From JAXGZG01 sp050952065 (GTDB taxonomy: Bacteria > Bacillota > Sulfobacillia > Fermentithermobacillales > Fermentithermobacillaceae): a stretch of 64,000 nucleotides of DNA. The notes beneath the pieces are model-generated. The model had not been told where the DNA came from. It ran no database searches and was given only the letters and a program-made list of their open reading frames with translations. Both the position numbers and the translations under genes were made by a program. Shown here one piece after another: positions 56,619-64,000 of this stretch. Each line of letters starts with the position of its first letter. Position 1 is the first letter of the stretch. The stretch lies in the NCBI GenBank assembly GCA_050952065.1, contig JBMNKF010000002.1:62001-126000 (forward strand), given 5' to 3'.

Positions 56619-58049
56619 ATGAAGAGTCATAGACGCCTGAGTGCAACGCTGCTGGTGGCGGTTCTTGTTATGACTTTGCTTGCCGGCTGCAGTAGCGATC
56701 CCAAAGTTGATGCTGAGGCTGATGTTGTGGTCGTAGGCGCAGGCGGGGCGGGGCTAGCCGCGGCGATTGAGGCGGCCGACGCAGGCGCTTCAGTGATAGT
56801 TCTAGAAAAGATGCCTTTTGTTGGCGGAAACACCAGAATATGCGGAGGACTCGTACCAGGAGTCGGAACCGACTTGCAGAAGGCGTCTGGCATTGAAGAT
56901 TCTCCTGAAAAATACGCGCAAGATATCCTTCTTGCCAATGGGAACACGGGCGATGTCGACCTCATCAGAGTCGCCACTGAAGAGGCAGCCCAGTTCATAC
57001 CATGGTTTGAATCGTTGGGAGCCGAGTTTTTGAAGGTACTCCCGTTCCCTGGCAACTCTGTTGAGCGGTTACACCTGGAGAAGTCTCTATCCGGGGCGGG
57101 GCTGGTAAAGGTTCTTGAGGATGCGGTCAAGGCGAGAAACGTTGAAATAATGATGGAGACTACCGTAACATCTCTCGTAAAAAACTCCGATGGCGCAATA
57201 ACCGGTGTCAAAGCAACGACCAAGGACGGGACTGAGATTACTATTGGGGCCAAAGCGGTTATCCTTGCCGCAGGCGGATTTGCAGGTAACAAGGAAATGC
57301 TAGAGCAGTACATTCCCGCCATGAAGGACGCCGGGCTGCTTGGTCACTCCGGCAACATCGGTGACGGAATTAGGATGGGTATAGAGGTGGGTGCCGATGT
57401 AGCGTACATGGACGCCTACTGCCCACACGCCGCAGTCAACCCCGAAAAGACCATGCTGATTAGTTGGGAAATGATTATGCGAGGCGGCATTCTCGTTAAC
57501 GAGGCGGGAGAAAGGTTTGTTGATGAGACTCTAGGTTACGCCAAATGCGCTCCCATTCTCGCTGAGCAAACGAACGGCAAAGCGTACCTCGTCTTTGACG
57601 ACAACGTGGTGGCCAAGGTTGAGAAGGCAGCCACCTACGAATCTGTTACCAAACACGCAGATTCAGTCGAGGCTTTAGCAGAGACCATCGGCGTCGATCC
57701 GGTGGCTTTGAAGGATACCATCACCGCGTACAACGATGGTGTAGCTGCGGGTGAGGATGGCTTTGGCAGGACTTATTTCGGAGAACCCATTGACGAAGGA
57801 GCTCTGCACGCTATCGAAGTGAAAACTTTCCTCCTGTTTACCACTGGCGGCCTTCGCATAGACACAGCTGCGCAGGTACTGGACACCAACGGTGTTCCGA
57901 TCCCGGGACTCTACGCGGCAGGCGAAAATGCCGGCACCAGCGTTGCCGGTGTTGGGTTTGACGGCTATATTACGGGGGAGGGGCTTCTTTCGGCTTTGGC
58001 TTTTGGAAGGATAGCCGGACGAGAAGCTGCCAAGCTTGTGGCTGAGTAG
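56619..58049 (+). CDS. Exported lipoprotein flavoprotein, fumarate reductase/succinate dehydrogenase flavoprotein-like
   Basis: A 476-residue protein with a lipoprotein signal (LLVAVLVMTLLAGCSSD, lipobox LAGC) and a FAD Rossmann motif ADVVVVGAGGAGLAAAIEAA from residue about 35, ending GLYAAGENAGTSVAGVGFDG. It belongs to the FAD_binding_2 family of flavocytochrome c, urocanate and methacrylate reductases. The segment GVHGANRLGGNA that carries substrate-binding residues in fumarate reductases is replaced, so the acceptor is probably not fumarate. An FMN lipoprotein follows at 58220 and may be its electron donor. ATG 56619 follows AAGGAG. Confidence 0.8.
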   Translation: MKSHRRLSATLLVAVLVMTLLAGCSSDPKVDAEADVVVVGAGGAGLAAAIEAADAGASVIVLEKMPFVGGNTRICGGLVPGVGTDLQKASGIEDSPEKYAQDILLANGNTGDVDLIRVATEEAAQFIPWFESLGAEFLKVLPFPGNSVERLHLEKSLSGAGLVKVLEDAVKARNVEIMMETTVTSLVKNSDGAITGVKATTKDGTEITIGAKAVILAAGGFAGNKEMLEQYIPAMKDAGLLGHSGNIGDGIRMGIEVGADVAYMDAYCPHAAVNPEKTMLISWEMIMRGGILVNEAGERFVDETLGYAKCAPILAEQTNGKAYLVFDDNVVAKVEKAATYESVTKHADSVEALAETIGVDPVALKDTITAYNDGVAAGEDGFGRTYFGEPIDEGALHAIEVKTFLLFTTGGLRIDTAAQVLDTNGVPIPGLYAAGENAGTSVAGVGFDGYITGEGLLSALAFGRIAGREAAKLVAE

Positions 58050-58083
58050 GTCATCGGTTCTTTGTTTTCTACTGGGCAACAGG

Positions 58084-58112
58084 GAGAGGGTTCAATCAAG
58101 GACCCTCTCTTT
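58084..58112 (+). terminator. Putative terminator hairpin between flavoprotein and FMN lipoprotein genes
   Basis: GAGAGGGT (58084-58091) and ACCCTCTC (58102-58109) form an 8-bp stem followed by only TTT. It may be a weak terminator separating the two genes, which would still allow read-through. Confidence 0.5.
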
Positions 58113-58219
58113 GCCGTTTCCTTTGAACGTAGATCCGTCGCTGTCGAGTCCTACGCATCTCTGTTGGTGATAGCGGCAAAATACCGGTAACAGAAGTCGT
58201 AGAAAAAAGGGTGAAGCAG

Positions 58220-58558
58220 ATGAAGAAAACACTGACAGTAGCATTGCTTCTTGTGATGATACTACTCGTTCCGGGGTGCAGGTCAGGCAAGTACAAAGAC
58301 GGAACTTACACCGGTCAGGCCGAAGGTCATCACGGTCCGGTAAGAGTAAGTGTTGTGGTCAAGGGAGGGAAGATCTCCTCGGTGAACGTGACTGAACACC
58401 AGGAGACCCCAGCCTTGAGTGATCCGGCAATCACTGGGATACCTGAGAGGATAGTCAAGCAACAGACTTGGGAAGTGGATGCCGTCGCGGGTGCAACCGT
58501 TACAAGTAACGCGATTAAAGACGCGGTCAAGTTGGCTTTGGAGCCGGCCCTTAAGTGA
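58220..58558 (+). CDS. FMN-binding domain lipoprotein
   Basis: A 112-residue lipoprotein with signal MKKTLTVALLLVMILLVPGC and a single FMN_bind domain: KDGTYTGQAEGHHGPVRVSV, GGKISSVNVTEHQETP and VDAVAGATVTSNAIKDAV. The Thr in AGATVTSN is the expected site for covalent FMN attached by an Apb E-type transferase (a flavin transferase is not in the window). Such proteins pass electrons to extracytoplasmic acceptors. It probably pairs with the exported flavoprotein upstream. ATG 58220 follows AGGGTG. Confidence 0.85.
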   Translation: MKKTLTVALLLVMILLVPGCRSGKYKDGTYTGQAEGHHGPVRVSVVVKGGKISSVNVTEHQETPALSDPAITGIPERIVKQQTWEVDAVAGATVTSNAIKDAVKLALEPALK

Positions 58559-58626
58559 CTTACGTCCTTAGGCCTCTAAGCAGACTATCACGCCTGAGGC
58601 TTAGTTGATTATGCCTATGAGGTTTG

Positions 58627-59153
58627 TTAGACTGTTGAGCCCCGCTCCTTGTCACTGCGCTCAGTGTTGCGGGGTTCGGTGCTATCATTCCAGCCTTTAC
58701 AGACATCCACCCACGCCTTGCAGTTGGAGCACTCGGTCAGCTCCTGAATGGTGAGCTCAACGGGCTTCGGTTGCTGCCACCGGCGGGGAATACCGTATCG
58801 AACCTCCGAAGGGAAATATCGAGATATACGGCCACGCCCTCATTGACTCCAAACGGACAAACCCCACCGACTTCGTAACCTACAAGGCGTTCAACATCGG
58901 CAGGATCAAGCAGTCTTGCTTTAATCCCGAACTGAGCCTTAAACTTGGCGCTGTCTACTTTGGCATCACCGGCCAAAACGACCAAGATGGTGCGGCCGTT
59001 TCCCGCAAACGACAGCGTCTTGGCGATACGAGCGGGTTCACATCCTACGGCTATTGCGGCGAGCTCTACAGTTGCGCTGGAAGCGTCAAATTCCCGTAGG
59101 CGGTCTGCAAGACTCCACTTTTCTAGATGCTTTCTGGCTCTTTCAATTGCCAT
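58627..59153 (-). pseudogene. YbaK/EbsC-type aminoacyl-tRNA editing protein, split by a frameshift
   Basis: The first part (59153 to about 58770) reads normally: ERARKHLEKW, VELAAIAVGCEPARIAKTLS, VVLAGDAKVDSAKFKAQFG and FDTVFPAGGS, ending at a stop at 58737. After that GGS-N the expected family tail occurs in another frame: PKPVELTIQELTECSNCKAW then VDVCKGW, ending at 58627. Inserting one base near 58773 restores a single protein. YbaK proteins deacylate mischarged tRNAs. Either a genuine frameshift or a sequencing error; the start ATG 59153 follows GGAGGAAACACAG. Confidence 0.8.
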
Positions 59154-59258
59154 CTGTGTTTCCTCCACCATCCATCGACGCATATCTGAACTATACTCGT
59201 ACTCTTAATGAACGCAAGAAAGCCAGACGAAAGGAAGCGGTGGATCGTGTCAGTGTAC

Positions 59259-59286
59259 GCCCCCACCCCGAGAAAGGGGAGGGGGC
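59259..59286. other. Perfect GC-rich stem-loop between M24 peptidase and ybaK genes
   Basis: GCCCCCACCCC-type and its complement GGGGAGGGGGC give an 11-bp stem with a 6-base loop (59259-59269, 59276-59286). It lies 27 bases past the M24 stop on the minus strand. There is no T-run, so it may be a bidirectional or processing hairpin. Confidence 0.45.
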
Positions 59287-59313
59287 TCTTGCGAATCGTC
59301 TCCAGTTGAATTG

Positions 59314-60444
59314 CTATAACGCCAGTTCAAATAGGGCTCTGTCGAAACTCGTTAGGAATTCGGCTCCATTTTCGGTGATGAGCACTATATCTTCAACCCT
59401 CAGATAATACTCTCCTGGCAGCCATACTTTTGGTTCTATGGCCATGACCATGCCCGGACGCAAGACCGCGTTGGTGGTTGGGCGGATCCAGGGATTTTCG
59501 TGGACATCCACTCCGATCTGGTGTCCAAGCGTTCCGTCAGTGAGCCTTGCCCTCAGCCGGTCACCATAGCCCAGCTGATCCATTATGCTTTCCAACATTC
59601 CGAACATCTCGCCAAGGTTGGTCTTCCATGGCTCCAATCGGCTCACGAGTTCAGTTTGGGCAGTCTGCAGCGCACTATACGCCTTAACAAAATCTTCGGG
59701 GGCAGGTCCGCAGTAAAACGAACGGCCGAAGTCTGAGCAATAACCGTCCACCAAGAAACCGTAGTCAAAAGCGATTGATGCTCCTGGGACAAGGCCTTCT
59801 TCGGCGGGATAGGTAAATGGATTCTCCGAGGGCTTCGTGCCTGACTTCACAAAGAGTGCGGCAGGGCTGAAAGACACAGCGTCGGCTCCCAGGGCTTGCC
59901 CTTCGCTGGATATCATCTCCTGGAGTTCGAGCCGCGTTATCCCAGGCTTAATGAACGGTACCACCTTTTCCAGGGTGTTCCCCGCAAGTTCTGCAGCCTT
60001 GCGAAGCAGCGCTGTCTCTTCAGGTTCTTTGATGACGCGCATCTTCTCGCCTAACTCGTCCGCGCTCACAATTGAGGCTTGGGGTATGGTTGCGCGAACT
60101 ATTTCGGATATGTACTCCATTGCGCCATTGTTGGCCCCAATTGTCCTGCCCGAAAGGCGAGCCTTGGCTATGCCGGAGATCTTATCGAGGGATTCCAGTA
60201 TTACAGTTTCGAAAGGTGATGTCTCCGCCAAGTGGGCCGACTCACTATCCAATATGACCAAAGGTTCTCCTTCTCCTGATACTACAAGAAAACACGATGG
60301 CTTTGTGGGTTCGTCCATACGGCGCCACGGCACCAAGAGCCCTGTGAAGTACTGAAAGTTGGCTCCGGTACCGTAGATGATGCTGTCTATTTCCTGCTCT
60401 AGCATTGCGGCCCTCAGGTTTTCTAGCCTCTTGGCATAGTCCAT
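59314..60444 (-). CDS. M24 family metallopeptidase (Xaa-Pro aminopeptidase/creatinase-like)
   Basis: A 376-residue protein with an N-terminal creatinase-like domain (RLENLRAAMLEQEIDSIIYG, NFQYFTGLLVPWR) and a C-terminal pita-bread fold with metal ligands in AFDYGFLVDGYCSDFGRSF (Asp pair), GTLGHQIGVDVHENPW (His), MAIEPKVW and RVEDIVLI (Glu). Substrate could be Xaa-Pro peptides or related. ATG 60444 follows GGAGGGTTACC. It runs minus-strand, divergent from the NamZ gene, and has no clear operon partner. Confidence 0.88.
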   Translation of the reverse strand: MDYAKRLENLRAAMLEQEIDSIIYGTGANFQYFTGLLVPWRRMDEPTKPSCFLVVSGEGEPLVILDSESAHLAETSPFETVILESLDKISGIAKARLSGRTIGANNGAMEYISEIVRATIPQASIVSADELGEKMRVIKEPEETALLRKAAELAGNTLEKVVPFIKPGITRLELQEMISSEGQALGADAVSFSPAALFVKSGTKPSENPFTYPAEEGLVPGASIAFDYGFLVDGYCSDFGRSFYCGPAPEDFVKAYSALQTAQTELVSRLEPWKTNLGEMFGMLESIMDQLGYGDRLRARLTDGTLGHQIGVDVHENPWIRPTTNAVLRPGMVMAIEPKVWLPGEYYLRVEDIVLITENGAEFLTSFDRALFELAL

Positions 60445-60558
60445 GGTAACCCTCCTAGATTTCATAAGGTGAGTCCGAAGCAGTTAACGACAGGATTTCT
60501 TTCTTGGGCTCGAGATTTCCTGCTGCAGGCACCGGTCAATGACTCCCCGGAAACACCT

Positions 60559-60587
60559 TTGCACTCTTGTGCGTCAAAGCATATGAT
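60559..60587 (+). promoter_or_regulatory. Putative promoter of the NamZ-like gene
   Basis: TTGCAC and TATGAT are spaced by 17 bases, 24 bases before the ATG of the muramidase gene at 60611. The arrangement is good for a housekeeping sigma factor. Confidence 0.6.
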
Positions 60588-60610
60588 TACTCTACATAAG
60601 GAGACAGACT

Positions 60611-62170
60611 ATGCGCAGAATTGCTGTAATCCTGATCGCGGTCGCGATGGTTTTCCTGCCCCTACAGTCGGCCGCCGCATTTCTACCTGAGTTCAGACTC
60701 GGCAATGAAGTATTGTACACTCGTTACCACCATTTGATCGAAGGTAAGCGAATTGGGCTGATCACTAATCAAAGTGGAGTCAACAGCCAAGGGCGTAGCA
60801 CGATAGATGTCTTGGCATCCGACCCAACACTAACCTTAGCCGCTCTCTTCGGGCCTGAACACGGGATTGATGGCAAGGCCAGCGCCGGGGCCAGGGTAGA
60901 ATCCTACCAGCATCCGACTCTGAACATCCCGGTCTATAGCCTCTACGGATATGGCGAACAGCGCTTTCCCACGGAGGACATGCTGAAAGACTTGGATGTT
61001 CTTGTCTACGATATTCAGGACATTGGGGCACGCACTTACACCTATATCTCGACATTGCATTACGTCATGCAAAGAGCCAAGCAGTATGGCAAGCCAGTAG
61101 TAGTGCTCGATCGTCCCAACCCTCTTGGCGGGGAAACCGTGGAAGGCCCGGTGCTTGAGGACTATTTCGAGACTTTCGTGGGCGTAGATAACCTTCCCAT
61201 GGCACATGGAATGACCGTTGGAGAGCTTGCGCGTTTTTTCAACAGGGAAATCGGGGCTGACCTGACAGTAGTGCCCATGGAAGGTTACACACGGGACATG
61301 ATCTTCCAGGATACAGGGTTAGAATGGGTTCAGACGTCTCCCAATATCCCCGACATAGACTCGGTGTTTGGATACATGGCCACGGGACTCGGTGAGGGTA
61401 CGGGGATCCGTCAGCGGGACACCTTCAGATGGATAGGCGGTAAAGGGATTGACTCGGACCGCTTTGCCGCCCTTCTCAATTCTTCTGGCCTTCTCGGGGT
61501 GGAGTTTGTACCGGAGACAATTGGGTCAGAGGGAGGCGTCCGATTGCGGATTACCGACTATCGTCAGTTCAATCCCGCCAAGTGCGGGCTGTATGCACTG
61601 GCATATGCTAAGCAACTGACGGACTTCGCGGTACCCAAGAGCGGTTCGACTCCCTCAAGCATAGTCATGTTCGACAAGATTATGGGAACCAACCGGGTTG
61701 GGCAGTGGCTAGAGGCGGGACTATCACCCTACCAAATGGAGGGCCAGTATGCCCAGGAACTGGCGGCGTTCAAGCACGAGCGCCAGAAATACCTCATCTA
61801 CGGCTATGCTGGAATTCCGGGAGAGATCACTGTTACTGTCAACAATGTGCCCATTTTCTTCGACTCGGCGCCGTACATCGATTCAAACAACCGGACCATG
61901 GTACCTTTGAGGGCCATTAGCGAAGGACTGGGCGCGGAGGTTGGCTGGGATCCCGTAGGTTACGTGGTCACTGTCGTCAAAGACGACCTCGAGGTCATAC
62001 TGACAATCGGTGATCCGGTTGCGTTTGTGAACGGCGAAGCCAGAACTATGGATACGGTGCCTGTCATCAGGAACGATCGCACCATGGTTCCAATGCGCTT
62101 CGTCGCTGAATTCCTTAACGCACAAGTGGGTTGGGATGGCGTACACCGAGTCGTTACAGTCATCCAATAA
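60611..62170 (+). CDS. namZ: NamZ-type exo-beta-N-acetylmuramidase (DUF1343) with C-terminal copper-amine-oxidase-like stalk domain
   Basis: A 519-residue secreted protein with signal peptide VILIAVAMVFLPLQSAAA. The DUF1343 domain follows: KRIGLITNQSGVNSQGRSTI, LAALFGPEHGIDGKASAG (with the catalytic Glu of the family), YDIQDIGARTYTYISTLH, and QTSPNIPDIDS. The last about 115 residues have two copies of the pattern NNRTMVPLRAISEGLGAEVG / NDRTMVPMRFVAEFLNAQVG, the copper amine oxidase N-terminal-like stalk used as a surface-anchoring module. It removes MurNAc from peptidoglycan fragments in homologues. Not in an operon with uptake genes here. Confidence 0.85.
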   Translation: MRRIAVILIAVAMVFLPLQSAAAFLPEFRLGNEVLYTRYHHLIEGKRIGLITNQSGVNSQGRSTIDVLASDPTLTLAALFGPEHGIDGKASAGARVESYQHPTLNIPVYSLYGYGEQRFPTEDMLKDLDVLVYDIQDIGARTYTYISTLHYVMQRAKQYGKPVVVLDRPNPLGGETVEGPVLEDYFETFVGVDNLPMAHGMTVGELARFFNREIGADLTVVPMEGYTRDMIFQDTGLEWVQTSPNIPDIDSVFGYMATGLGEGTGIRQRDTFRWIGGKGIDSDRFAALLNSSGLLGVEFVPETIGSEGGVRLRITDYRQFNPAKCGLYALAYAKQLTDFAVPKSGSTPSSIVMFDKIMGTNRVGQWLEAGLSPYQMEGQYAQELAAFKHERQKYLIYGYAGIPGEITVTVNNVPIFFDSAPYIDSNNRTMVPLRAISEGLGAEVGWDPVGYVVTVVKDDLEVILTIGDPVAFVNGEARTMDTVPVIRNDRTMVPMRFVAEFLNAQVGWDGVHRVVTVIQ

Positions 62171-62323
62171 AGGTGATACTAGCACCGATATATGCTTTGT
62201 GCTAAGCAGGAACTGTGAGAGAGATGTCGAAGACGTGAGATGGATTCTAACTCAGCCGGGGACTGTCTTGATCCATGGGAGCTCCGGGAGTGAGGGCTAA
62301 ATCTTCCATTGGGGGTAGTGATT

Positions 62324-63796
62324 TTGAACGGCTTCTGGACCGACGATAGAAATCTCTCTCTTCTCATGGACTTTTACGAACTCACCATGGCCAACGGCTA
62401 CTTCTTGCAGAGTATGCACCAGAAGAAGGCCCTGTTTGAGTTTTTCTTTCGAGACATACCTGATGGCGGAGGATTCGCCATAGCAGCCGGCTTGCAGCAA
62501 GTGGTGGATGCTGTGTGTAATCTCCGCTTCACCGTTTCAGACTTGGAGTATCTTCGGTCCAAGAAGATGTTTAGCGAGGATTTCCTCCAATGGTTAGCCG
62601 AAACGCCATTTCGGTGTTCTATTAGAGCGGTTCCAGAGGGCACACCCATTTTTCCCGGAGAGCCTGTTCTTGTGGTGGAAGGGCCCTTGGCTCAGGCGCA
62701 GATGGTGGAAAGCATGCTCCTTAACTTCATGAACCACCAGTCACTTATTGCCACTAAGGCCAACAGGATAGTCAGGGCTGCTCAGGGGAGAGCAGTAATG
62801 GAGTTTGGTACTAGGCGGGCGCACGGGCCGGACGCTGCCATATACGGTGCGCGGGCTGCCTACATAGGCGGGTGCATAGGGACTGCTTGCACCCTGAGCG
62901 ATTCTGCTATGGGTGTACCTGCTATGGGTACTATGGCTCACAGCTGGATTCAGTCATTCCCGGATGAACTGAGCGCCTTCATAGCCTACGCCGAGGCCTA
63001 CCCCGACAATTGCACGCTGCTCATAGACACATACCACGTTGTCGAATCGGGTTTGCCCAACGCCGTTCGGGCTTTCCAGACGGTTGTGGTGCCCAAGGGC
63101 TACCGACCCAAGGGCGTGAGGATCGACAGCGGCGACTTGGCGTACCTGTCCAAGATCGTCCGCGGAGCCTTAGATGGAGCCGGTTTTCCAGATTGCGCCA
63201 TCGTCGCCTCAAATGCCTTGGATGAGGACATCATCTCGGATCTAATCCTCCAGGGCGCTCCCATCGACTTTTTCGGAGTTGGCGAGAGACTCATTACCGC
63301 CAAGTCTGATCCCGTTTTCGGAGGCGTCTATAAGCTCGCCGCCATCGAGGAAAGCGGCAAGATGAGTCCTCGCATGAAGGTTTCGGAGAACCCCGAGAAG
63401 ATGACTTTGCCAGGAGGCAAGAGACTCTTTCGACTGTTCGACTCCAAGACACACAAAGCCATGGCCGACTTGATCACGACTGATGATCCCGACGATGAGG
63501 TTAAGGCCCCTTACGAGCTCTTCGATCCAGACTACACGTGGAAGCGCAAAGTCGTGAAGGGTTTTGTGGCCAAGGAACTGCTCCAGGAAGTTGTTTCCGA
63601 AGGGATACTCGTGACCGAACTGCCCACTTTGGACGAAATTCGAGCATACTGTCTGGCACAGATAGACCTCTTGTGGGATGAAGTGAAGCGGTTCGAGAAT
63701 CCGCACAAGTACTGGGTAGACCTATCGCCCAGATTATGGAACCTTCGCAACAAATTGATTCAAGAACACTCGGGTGGCAGGACTCGTAGGAAATAA
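62324..63796 (+). CDS. pncB: Nicotinate phosphoribosyltransferase
   Basis: A 490-residue NAPRTase: NLSLLMDFYELTMANGYFLQ near the N-terminus, MEFGTRRAHGPDAAIYGARA near 170, KGVRIDSGDLAYLSKIVRGA near 270, and GVGERLITAKSDPVFGGVYK. It makes nicotinate mononucleotide from nicotinate and PRPP in NAD salvage. TTG 62324 lies eight bases from GGGGG, whereas TTG 62309 is earlier with no clear site. A 153-bp leader precedes it with small inverted repeats but no recognised riboswitch. Confidence 0.93.
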   Translation: MNGFWTDDRNLSLLMDFYELTMANGYFLQSMHQKKALFEFFFRDIPDGGGFAIAAGLQQVVDAVCNLRFTVSDLEYLRSKKMFSEDFLQWLAETPFRCSIRAVPEGTPIFPGEPVLVVEGPLAQAQMVESMLLNFMNHQSLIATKANRIVRAAQGRAVMEFGTRRAHGPDAAIYGARAAYIGGCIGTACTLSDSAMGVPAMGTMAHSWIQSFPDELSAFIAYAEAYPDNCTLLIDTYHVVESGLPNAVRAFQTVVVPKGYRPKGVRIDSGDLAYLSKIVRGALDGAGFPDCAIVASNALDEDIISDLILQGAPIDFFGVGERLITAKSDPVFGGVYKLAAIEESGKMSPRMKVSENPEKMTLPGGKRLFRLFDSKTHKAMADLITTDDPDDEVKAPYELFDPDYTWKRKVVKGFVAKELLQEVVSEGILVTELPTLDEIRAYCLAQIDLLWDEVKRFENPHKYWVDLSPRLWNLRNKLIQEHSGGRTRRK

Positions 63797-63870
63797 AAGG
63801 CACAATGTGTCTTGTAATGTGAAAGTCCCCATCCAGACGTGGATCAACTATGCGCACAGGAGGGATCCGC

Positions 63871-64000
63871 ATGAGTTTCGGCTATGTCTACAACTGGAAA
63901 GATCGTCTCGTGTCAAGGCCAAAAGAGCGTGAGATTATCCGTGGCTGGATCGCCAAGCGTTTGACTGCGCTTTTGCCTTCGTTGATGAAACGGGAAGGCA
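63871..64000 (+). CDS. Unidentified protein, N-terminal fragment cut by the window edge
   Basis: The ATG at 63871 has an AGGAGGGATCCGC ribosome site and is in frame to the end of the window for 43 codons. The product begins MSFGYVYNWKDRLVSRPKER and continues EIIRGWIAKRLTALLPSLM. I do not recognise it from this length. It follows pncB by 75 bases and may be its operon partner. Confidence 0.6.
   Translation, partial: MSFGYVYNWKDRLVSRPKEREIIRGWIAKRLTALLPSLMKREG

Noticed and set aside
1..64000. CRISPR arrays, insertion sequences, prophage or integrase genes
   Set aside because: No repeated spacer array, transposase, integrase or terminal inverted repeats were seen on either strand; the window looks like a stable origin core.

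Overview
The window reads as the chromosomal replication-origin region of an anaerobic, spore-forming, clostridia-like member of the Firmicutes (Bacillota) with moderately high G+C. The basis is the Firmicutes-type gene order around oriC (rnpA-rpmH | dnaA-dnaN-recF-DUF721-remB-gyrB-gyrA), a long Bacillus-type SRP RNA, the sporulation-linked genes bofA, yyaC and lonC, and a ferredoxin-dependent 2-oxoacid oxidoreductase. I could not assign a genus. Almost all genes left of about 28.9 kb lie on the minus strand and most genes right of it on the plus strand, as expected for two replichores diverging from oriC.

Left arm (read right to left): rpmH-rnpA-yidD-yidC-jag, then mnmE-mnmG-rsmG, a ParB-like (Noc-type) protein, parA-parB, a parS site, alr, an envelope/cell-shape block (M23 peptidase, bactofilin, YyaC, YkuS, TPR protein, beta-propeller protein, small membrane protein, CvpA), DUF951, rpsF-ssb-rpsR, YybS-like DUF2232, rplI-lonC-dnaB, a COG2509 flavoprotein, a tRNA-Ser/tRNA-Arg cluster enclosing tadA, the SRP RNA, dnaX-ybaB-recR-yaaL-bofA, and a LysM/M23 endopeptidase.

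Origin: DnaA-box-like sites lie both upstream of dnaA and between dnaA and dnaN (a Bacillus-like bipartite oriC), with a CTA/CTG triplet run in the dnaA-dnaN gap.

Right arm: dnaA-dnaN-recF-DUF721/Zn-ribbon protein-remB-gyrB-gyrA-archease-rtcB-mtnP-mtnA-serS, two tandem AbrB-like zinc-motif paralogs, a structured leader with an intrinsic terminator in front of a metal/siderophore/corrinoid-type ABC transporter plus a DUF364 protein, tRNA-Gly/tRNA-Thr, a D-aminoacylase, a four-subunit 2-oxoacid:ferredoxin oxidoreductase, gltX, a nitroreductase, tRNA-Gln/tRNA-Glu, an exported FAD lipoprotein and FMN lipoprotein pair, a frameshifted ybaK, an M24 peptidase, a NamZ-type muramidase, pncB and a gene cut by the window edge.

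The items most worth following are the structured leader and terminator before the metal-type ABC operon, the tandem AbrB-like zinc proteins beside it, the ParB paralog lacking the GERR motif, the DUF721 protein with a Cys-rich segment, the parS site inside a 30-bp palindrome, and the ybaK frameshift. All assignments come from reading the sequence; no database search was run.
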